A DNA stretch of 64,000 nt from Arachnopeziza araneosa. Lineage: Eukaryota > Ascomycota > Leotiomycetes > Helotiales > Arachnopezizaceae. This document shows, piece by piece, positions 56,537 to 64,000 of this stretch (its first letter is position 1; every line of letters begins with the position of its first letter). The position numbers and the translations under genes are program-made. The notes beneath the pieces were generated by a model, which saw only the letters and a list, made by a program, of their open reading frames with translations, did not search any database and was not told the origin of the DNA. The stretch is taken from assembly GCA_003988855.1 (NCBI GenBank), contig QYAI01000122.1:90403-154402 (forward strand), written 5' to 3'.

Positions 56537-58362
56537 ATGAACTCTCTCGTTCAACCCAATTCGTGGGTCTTTTTTCGACTACCTTCCGACTCCTTAAAAG
56601 TTCAACAAGTGGTCCCGAATACGTGAGTATGAATACACCAGCCCCACATCCAGGCGACTACTGATTCATCAGAACGATATCTTTAGGGAAATATGGCTCT
56701 TTCTCTGCGAATCACGTTCTGTCCCGTCCGTATAACATAACATATGAACTTCTGGATCGATTGCCAGGACAAACATCCACTTCGCTTCGCATGGTGCCGG
56801 CATCAGAACTACATGCAGATACCATTGCCGAAGAGAATCCACCATCTACCCAAGACACAGTGACTGCTGAAGATGGTGTTGAATTTCAGCTACTCAACCC
56901 TGAGACGGGAGAAGTTCTCATGCGCTCAAATCGAGAAACGATTGACGATTCAGCACGGCAAACCCTCACAATGGAAGAGATTGAAGAATTAAAAAAGGAA
57001 GGCACAGGAGCAGGAATGGACTTGATCAAGAAACTCATGACAAGCCATTTAGGAATTGAGCAAAAGACAGCATTTAGCTTGGCGAAATACAAACTCCTCA
57101 AGATCAAAAAGTATCTTCGACGTTTCACAATCCTTCAAATGGACGTTCCCTTGCTAGCAAGGTGGATGATGGAAGAAAAAGAAGCCAGCAAGATCCTAGA
57201 ACTCCGAGAGGAGGTGCTTGCTCTAGTAGGCTCTTGGTCTAATGTCCATTACTCCAGTAGTCCTTTGCCAACTCCATCGGGCCGCTGGTTAGTAGTCGAC
57301 GAGACAGGAGGTCTTCTTGTTGCCTCTCTCGCTGAACGAATGGGAATACTCCATCCACCAACTCCGCTCCCAGAAACAGACGAAATGGGAGAAGACCGAC
57401 ATTTTGATCCTCCATTCGCAACCTCTAATACATTGACCCTGATCCACTCCAACGCGCAACCCAATCTATCTCTCCTTAAACACTTCTCCTTCTCGCCCAA
57501 CGACGCATCTTTGTCATCTCCATTTCACCCTTTATCGACCCACCTGTCCCTCCTCTCATGGCTCCAACTTCTGTCCCCAGAACAAGACACCACCTATTCT
57601 AACCCCATTATCACACTCTCTGCAGACGAACTGTCTACCATGAAGAGCAATAAACGAGGAACCTACTACCGCAAACTACGACGCTGGCGAAAGCTGACTA
57701 GCATCGTAAACGGCACCCTTGCTGGCGGTTTTGATGGGTTAGTGGTAGCCAGTGTCATGGATCCAGTCTCAGTCTTACGTCCTCTTCTGCCTCTTCTCCG
57801 CGGCGGCGCTTCAATATCCATCTACTCGCCTTCTATCGAACCCCTCACAACCCTAGCAGATGTGTTTAGCACCTCCAGGCGAACCGCTTTTATCCAATCG
57901 CCTCCTTCATCATTCTTCTCCTTGCCACTTGAAGAAAAAGAGGCTTGGAAAGGCGACGAGGATTTCCCCCTGAACCCGACGTTGATACTGAACACTAGTG
58001 TCCAGACGGCGAGGCTGAGAGAGTGGCAGGTTCTACCAGGAAGAACTCATCCTGTTATGACGGGAAGAGGAGGAGCGGAGGGGTATCTGTTCACTGGGGT
58101 GAAGGTCATTCCTGCGGAGGGGAGGGTTGCCGCAAGAGGTAAGTTTGCCGGGAAGAAGAGAGGTGGGTTAGAAGTGGACGGAGAGAGCGAGGGAAAGAAG
58201 AGAAAGTTGGAAGGGGATGAGGATGAGGAGGCAACGGAACAGGCAGATGAAGCGGTAATTGTGGCTGCCAAGATAGAGAAGGATGAAGATGGAGTGGTAA
58301 CCACTGCCACGTCCAGTCCTCAGGTTTTTTTTTCAACTGATGAAAAAATGGATATTTCATGA
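56537..58362 (+). CDS. TRM6: TRM6, non-catalytic subunit of tRNA (adenine-58-N1) methyltransferase
   Basis: Two exons: 56537-56622 and 56673-58362, giving 591 residues. The short first exon encodes MNSLVQPNSWVFFRLPSDSL, the conserved family start, and the splice restores TTISLGKYGSFSANHVLSRP and the YNITYELLDR block. EEIEELKKEGTGAGMDLIKK is also conserved in Trm6, as are KYLRRFTILQMDVPLLARW and a C-terminal Rossmann-like half with YYRKLRRWRKLTSIVNG. The tail has a basic stretch (KFAGKKRGG, EGKKRKLEGDEDEE) that can act as a nuclear signal. With Trm61 it makes m1A58 in tRNA, including initiator tRNA-Met, in the nucleus. It is intact. Confidence 0.93.
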
Positions 58363-58663
58363 TCTCGGTGTGCAGAGAAGAAAGGTATTGGATCCATAGC
58401 ACTATCTGAGCAGCAATGAATAATTCCGTTCACGCTCAGATATTCCAATCTGTTTGATTCTTTGCATTTTACATCACTCAGACCTTCATTCTCCCTAAGT
58501 AAGTCTGCATAACTTCTCTATACCTGCTCCACTCCTCCCAAGCAGCCCCATCCATAAAACATCATGATTGCCTTCTCTCTCACTGCTCGACGGTCCCTTT
58601 TCTCTCCGGTCGCCTCCGGCTCCCTCCGAATTTCTCTGACCCAGATATCTCTCAAGCCCCAGT
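58363..58663. other. Intergenic between convergent TRM6 and ARPC3
   Basis: About 300 bp; no feature beyond the expected 3' end signals. Confidence 0.5.
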
Positions 58664-59639
58664 CTACAGACCCTTCCCCATAAACTTCCTCTTGGCAAAG
58701 CTCAGCCACCATTTACTCGGCGTCCCAGTCCCATCTTCGTATATCCGAGCCAGCAGGCGGGAAGCTAGTTCTTGACGTACTTGCGAGAGGTATTGCTTCA
58801 GGGTTTCGGCTTCTTGCCGGGAGGCAGGGGATGCGAACATCTGCGTATGTTAGTGCTGGAAGAGAAAATAGACGACTTCTATAGTGGTGGCCAGCGGAGC
58901 GTCGTAATGTAGATAGAAGGAAGAGTGAGTGAGAGGAGAGGCAAGAACGTACTTGGTTGAGGGGAAAACCTGGGTCGCCTGGGATGGCAAAGTTGGTGTC
59001 GAGGGCTATGTTTTGGACTTCCTTTTGTGCTTCCCTGTGTATGCCCCAGTTAGCTTCGTTCTTGGAATTGCGGTATCCAATCCAACCAATAACCAAAACT
59101 TCTACCTCTCATAAAATATCCAAACATCTAAACCAATTTCGTTTTAGAAACAACACCACAACCTATCCATTTTTGGCCTTAAACAACCAAACTGAAAAGA
59201 CCCTCCTGCTTACCTCGCACTCATCCCCGCCCTGATCTTCCCCAGACACTCACTAACCCACAAAATGCCATATATCAGCAACCTATCCGCGGGTCCCTGG
59301 ATCTCGAAATTGCGGAAAAACGTATTCGCTCGAAACAGGCTCAGGACTTCGTCTAACGCATCATATCCTTCGGCATCCGGTTCAGGTGAGAGGTGAGCAG
59401 GCAGAGAGGAATCGAGAGGGAGGGTAAAGGCGGGTCCGCGGACTTTTGTGCGCAGTGGCAGGAGGGGGAAGTTGCCGATATTCTGCACGTGCGGCGGCGA
59501 CGAGTCGCTGTTGAAGATGGAGTTGTATGCCTGAGGGATGTGATTAGTTGTGTGGATGAGGGGGGTTAGGGAGGGGTAGGAGGAGAGGGATGGGAGATGG
59601 AGAGAGACAGCAGTCGGAGAGGACAGCACATACAGGCAT
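58664..59639 (-). CDS. Arp2/3 complex subunit 3 (p21, ARPC3)
   Basis: Four exons on the minus strand: 59639-59634 (only ATG CCT), 59530-59214, 59034-58953 and 58840-58664, giving 193 residues. Splicing gives MPAYNSIFNSD, the conserved start of ARPC3, then NIGNFPLLPLRTKVRGPA, LFRANTFFRNFEIQGPADRL, LIYGILWVSECLGKI, FAIPGDPGFPLNQMFASPAS and the end TPSKWWLSFAKRKFMGKGL, all family marks. A 20-residue insert (LPLDSSLPAHLSPEPDAEGY) sits where other members have a short loop. The subunit is structural in the actin-nucleating Arp2/3 complex and is needed for actin patches and endocytosis. Without the 6-nt exon the frame would open with unrelated sequence, so gene finders may call the start wrongly. 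Confidence 0.92.
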
Positions 59640-61643
59640 TTTGAGGTGGTTGTGGTATTTTGATTGGGAAGGGAGTGGATGGAGGGGAGTGGAGGGGTTG
59701 TCGTCAGAGCCAGGAGGCGCTTCTGCCTGACACACAAGGTATCAATTTCACTACGACATTTTTCAACTTCCTCGGGGTCGTCTCCTATACAACTTCACTC
59801 AACCTTTCCAAATGTGCTTTAATCAACTCATTACTTTGCATTCTCAATCTCATCTCAGTCAGACAAAGAAGAATTTCCTTTCAAATGCCTAAGCAAATCA
59901 TTCTTCTCAGTCCTATTAAGTTAGGTAGGTAGGTACCTTGATCGTCGTTCAAAAGCTCTCACGTGCCTCATATCTATTTCCGGATCACCTCTCTGCCGCA
60001 GTCCTTCTCTTGACACTTTTCGATTAAATTTCAAAAGAGTTCATCTCATCTCTCTCGCTTGGTGTGTTTGTTTGAGTAGCATAGCTTTCCCGAGCTTGCG
60101 GCCAGCGCACAAGCAAGCCCCAGGGGCAGCCGAGAGCCCTTGACCAATCCACGACCCAAGTGTGGTCTTTCTTCGGCATTTTCGTCGTCTCAAACGGGAA
60201 TGCAGATCATTGGCACTTATATTTGCTACCGATACTCTCGAGGATCATTGGCAGGGCTGAAACATCACCAAAGCCCGTCCTCCTGCTCATTTCTTGTGCA
60301 CGCAACTCACTCTCCTTGGCTAGTATATTCCGACTTCCATAGTCGATTTCGTATACACACGATATTGAGTGCGGGTTGCAACCTTCCCACGTTTTGACGC
60401 GTCAACTGTGAGAATCCTGACCATGGTAGTAAATTTGCATGATCAAAATTGCTTTTCTGATGGAAATGTTTAGAAGAAGACTTGGCTAACTCCTCTATGG
60501 TCAACCATCAATCATAGATCATGTCATGCTATACTAGATCCTTCACTCTCCAGCTCTGAATCTGTATCTTGATGCGAAATCTTCGCCAAGATGTTGAAAT
60601 AACCAGCATCGCATCAAAGTTTCAAAATATCACGAGCGATAGCGATCCAGATTGCAGACTTGGACAATTCTGATTGACATTTCACATCTCCGTTACAAGC
60701 CTAACCGCGATGTCCACTGCCATGGAAGATTTCTCTGTCGCCGCTTCTGAAGCTCCGACAGTAGGAGGCCAATCGGGACCAAATCCTGCAGGTACGCGTC
60801 TCCTGGAAGTACCAGCGTCCTGAAGGATTCAAGTTAGAAGTGCAAAATCCCCGAGTGAGGACAGCAAATATTCACGGGTTCAAGGACATCTTGTTCAGGA
60901 AACCAAATAGTGATTGCGAACACGTACATCATCGTTGCTTCACCATCATCAGTGTTTTCCAGCATGGCATCGAGGCTGACACGGCCACACCGGTAGAATT
61001 TAGCGCCTGTCCATGATGAACGGTTGTTGGCGTAGGGCTAATCCTCAGCTTAGACTCTCTTTTTTTCTAAATTAGAGCTCAGCCAGCCATGGCGTAGGCC
61101 ACAATTTCCACACTCGCTCGTATTGTCCGAAGCCATGTAGAATACTGTGATTTTTTCCAATTGATTTTAAGCGATGCCACACACATGGGATGCCTTTGGT
61201 AGACGGACATCTCCATCAATCGCATTATTTCGAGATGATGATGCATCTTTGCTATTTGCGGGGGTTTCTTAGCTTCATCGTTTATTGATTTGGGGCTGAA
61301 AGAAGCTTCGGCAACTGGCTGATCTCGGTAACGCCACACGGATGTCCCTGCAGAGGTCAGGAATGATCAGGAACTTTTAGACGACGCCGGGACCTTTACG
61401 AAGCCAGACCTCTTGATGGCTGCACACCCGCGAATAATGTCCGTCGCTCATTGGCGAAGCAAGGGTTGAGGCACCGACTTGGTCAAATATGGGAAATGAT
61501 GGCGCACGCGGGGCGTCAGCCATTTCCCGGAGTGGTGTGGCCTGTCATCCCTAATCAATCCTTGCCCCTATATATTGATCCATCATTCCCTCGGTGTCAG
61601 ATTCTTGTCCATCGCGAATTCCGTTTCTCGCAAGTCTGTCGCT
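59640..61643. other. 2 kb between ARPC3 and chitinase, one doubtful small gene
   Basis: No domain-bearing frame. At 60710 an ATG opens MSTAMEDFSVAASEAPTVGG, followed by a plausible 43-nt intron (about 60792-60834) and a short exon that ends at about 60911; the product would have about 53 residues and is not convincing. The last 150 bp carry a TATATAT box at 61569-61575, about 70 bp before the chitinase start. Confidence 0.35.
61569..61576 (+). promoter_or_regulatory. TATA-like element of the chitinase gene
   Basis: TATATATT lies about 70 bp upstream of the ATG at 61644, in a C/T-rich leader. Position and sequence fit a core promoter, nothing more can be said. Confidence 0.35.
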
Positions 61644-64000
61644 ATGGGGTTCCTATCGTTTGCAACTGTCGCTACATCTTTTTTCCTTCTTGTTTCTTGT
61701 GCTTCTTACAATGCGCATGCTCAAACTAATGTGGCCATGTATTATGTATGTGCCATGTCCTGTATGGAACGTAGATACTCATCAATATAGGGACAAGGTC
61801 CAAACCAACAACGCCTCCTTCATTTCTGTCAGCAAGCAACGGTCGATATAATCCCTATCGGCTTCGTTAATGTCTTTCCCGCCCAAGGAAATGGATTCCC
61901 AGGAACCAATTTCGGAAACCAATGCTCGGGTACTGTATACGCTGGACCAGGGAACGATTCTGCCGCCAATGCACTTCTCTCATCATGTCCTGAACTTGTG
62001 GCCGATATTCCTGTCTGTCAGAGCCAGTACGGGAAGAAAATCCTGCTCTCCCTTGGTGGCGGCATAGGTACATATTCGCTTACAGGAGCCGCAAACGGAA
62101 CTGCTTTCGCCGACTTCTTATGGGGAGCATTTGGTCCTCGAAACAAGACGTGGGTAGCGGAAGGTTTACCTCGTCCATTTGATGGACCAAAGGGTCAACA
62201 GGTCATTGTTGATGGATTTGATTTTGATATCGAATTTCCCTCTACTGGTATGTACAAGCTTCGTGGAATTTGACAAAGCTCATATTGGTAGACAACCAAG
62301 TGGGATATATTGCCATGATCCAGAGACTCCAGGCCCTCTTTGCTACCACCCACAAGGCATATTTGATCTCCGGTGCCCCACAATGTGTAGTCCCAGATGC
62401 GAACATGGGTCAGATGATCAAGCAAGTGAAGTTCGACATCATTTGGGTTCAATACTACAATACACCACAATGCTCCGCTCGTAATTGGGTCACCGCCAAT
62501 CCCAACTATCTTTCGACAGGTGTCGAACAGCCGAGCGGGTTCAGTTTCAACGCATGGGAACAATTTTTGGTTGGTACTGCAAGTAGCGACGCCAAACTAT
62601 TCATTGGTATTCCGGGAGGAACCGGTGCTGCGGGAGCGAGCTATTACTTGAATCCAACTGAAGCTTCAAGTATCATCAAAGCATATTACTGCAAGAAGAA
62701 CTTTGCCGGAGTCATGATTTGGGAAGCAACATCCGCCGAAAACAATCTTGTAGGATGCGGAGAAACTTATTACGCAACCATCAAGGACATTCTCCTGGGT
62801 TATTCCGAGGACGGATCTCTCAGCTGCGTGAAGGCCCCAGTCAAACCGACGACAACAAGCTCGACATCTGTATGTACTTTCACCCCATCGTCGACCTCTA
62901 CGTCTACTGCCCCAACTCCAACTCCTACACCCCCGTGCACAGAGGTATATGTGGTCCAGCCCGGCGATTATTGCTTTTTGATTTGGACCGAGTTTGGAAT
63001 TACGGAAGCGCAATTGTACTCATGGAATCCTACATTGGATGCGAATTGTGATCTTCAGATTGGTCAAGTCCTTTGCGTCTCTGAATCAACAATTACGACT
63101 ACATCAGTAAAAACTACCGCTACATCTACGACGGCGACCACTACTACATCATCCAGCCCAATACCAACCGGTCCCTGCACAGAACATTACACTGTCCAAT
63201 CGGGTGATTACTGTTATTTAATCTGGACTGAGTTCGGACTCACAGAGGCACAATTGTATGCTTACAATCCAACTTTGGATGCTAGTTGCAGCCTTCAAAT
63301 AGGGCAAGTTCTTTGTGTTGCAGAATCAACGTCGACATCTACATCTTCAACCAAAGTCACGACTACGACCTCGTCTTCTCCCTCCCCAACCGCTAGTGCT
63401 TGTACGGAACACTACACCGTTCAATCCGGTGATTATTGCTACCTGATTTATACGGAATTCGGCATATCAGAAGCACAGTTGTATGCTTACAATCCGACTT
63501 TGGATGCCAATTGCGATCTTCAAATAGGTCAGGTCTTGTGTGTCTCGGAAGCGCCTATCACATCTTCCAAGACCACCTCAACATCATCTCCGTCCCCAAC
63601 AGCGACTCCTTGTACGGAACATTATACAGTTCAATCTGGTGATTACTGCTACCTGATTTATACAGAATTTGGCATCTCGGAGCAACAGTTGTATGCGTAT
63701 AACCCGACTTTAGATGCGAACTGCGATCTTCAAATCGGCCAGGTTTTGTGTGTTTCTGAAGCGCCTATTACCTCGTCCACAAAATCCTCATCTACAAGTG
63801 CAACAACAATCACCTCCACAAGTTCTTCCACATCTCCGACGCCTACAGCTTGCACAAAACAGTACACCGTTCAGTCCGGAGATTATTGTTATCTCATCTA
63901 CACAGAGTTTGGTATCTCAGAGCAGCAGTTGTATGCTTATAACCCGACTTTGGATGCGAACTGCGATCTTCAAATCGGCCAGGTTTTGTGTGTTTCTGAA
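61644..64000 (+). CDS. Secreted GH18 chitinase with at least five C-terminal LysM modules, 3' partial
   Basis: Exons 61644-61745, 61791-62247 and 62292 to the window end, 756 residues so far with no stop. MGFLSFATVATSFFLLVSCA is a signal peptide, cut near AHAQ. The GH18 barrel resembles class III/Cts1-type endochitinases: NVAMYYGQGPNQQRL, KKILLSLGGGIGTYS (the SxGG strand) and GFDFDIE with Asp178, Asp180 and the catalytic Glu182, then VQYYNTPQC and MIWEAT (strand 8 Trp). After a Ser/Thr linker come LysM modules at 62936-63079, 63176-63319, 63401-63544, 63611-63754 and 63851-63994, each 48 residues with YTVQSGDYCYLIYTEFGISE-type sequence, an NPTLDANC turn and IGQVLCV end, and four Cys. The enzyme should cut chitin outside the cell while LysM holds it on the polymer. 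More modules may follow beyond the window. Confidence 0.93.
62936..63994 (+). repeat. Tandem LysM coding repeats, five units
   Basis: Five 144-nt units encode LysM modules. Linkers between them are 96, 81, 66 and 96 nt, all Ser/Thr/Pro-rich and differing in steps of 15 nt. Units 3, 4 and 5 are nearly the same at DNA level (for example GATTTATACGGAATT-like words recur), unit 1 is the most different. This points to recent duplication or gene conversion. Confidence 0.88.

Noticed and set aside
60710..60911. Small two-exon gene
   Set aside because: A plausible intron exists, but a 53-residue product without homology or extra support is within what chance gives in 2 kb.
61079..61339. 86-codon frame on the minus strand before the chitinase
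   Set aside because: No domain, no good start context, and it overlaps the region expected to be the chitinase promoter.
1..64000. Secondary-metabolite cluster around the ABC transporter, GMC oxidoreductase and zinc-cluster regulators
   Set aside because: No polyketide synthase, NRPS, terpene synthase, P450 or other backbone enzyme is present, and housekeeping genes lie between the candidates.

Overview
The window reads as nuclear DNA of a filamentous ascomycete (Pezizomycotina; several families would fit a leotiomycete, but the order is an inference). The reasons are short GT-AG introns of about 40-110 nt in nearly every gene, fungus-specific families (Zn2Cys6 regulators, PDR-type ABC transporter, rhodopsin-domain membrane protein, NACHT proteins, SND3/PHO88, striatin), and degraded genes whose stops look like repeat-induced point mutation (CAA/CAG to TAA/TAG, TGG to TAG). 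All exon limits were placed by eye from splice sites and reading phase.

Left part, 1-25.7 kb, mostly ordinary genes: the 3' end of a GH31 glycosidase; a GNAT acetyltransferase; a hexose transporter (-) and a full-length PDR ABC transporter (+) separated by a 2.1 kb promoter region that holds a duplicated block; a membrane protein with a cysteine-pair-rich tail; a Upc2-like zinc-cluster regulator (-) and a sterol-glucosyltransferase-like protein (+) sharing a 516 bp promoter with two exact copies of the yeast sterol response core; PHO88/SND3; striatin; and a second zinc-cluster regulator.

Middle part, 25.7-52.4 kb, accessory: two ankyrin proteins with fungal NLR-type N-termini, both broken; an aldo-keto reductase pseudogene; an intact rhodopsin-domain membrane protein; a secreted GMC oxidoreductase; two unknown proteins; a broken NACHT/ankyrin gene present as two complementary pieces on the same strand (44.8-43.4 kb and 52.3-51.5 kb); and, between those pieces, one intact NLR-like gene with an alpha/beta-hydrolase effector domain fused to a NACHT domain. 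Short repeats and gene-free stretches are concentrated here.

Right part, 52.9-64 kb, housekeeping again: a MINDY-type deubiquitinase ending in a CaaX box, divergent from TRM6 (tRNA m1A58 methyltransferase subunit); ARPC3 of the Arp2/3 complex with a 6-nt first coding exon; and a secreted GH18 chitinase with at least five tandem LysM modules that runs off the window end.

No tRNA, rRNA or CRISPR was found. The observations most worth following are the split NLR surrounding an intact NLR, the shared sterol-type promoter, and the modular LysM chitinase.
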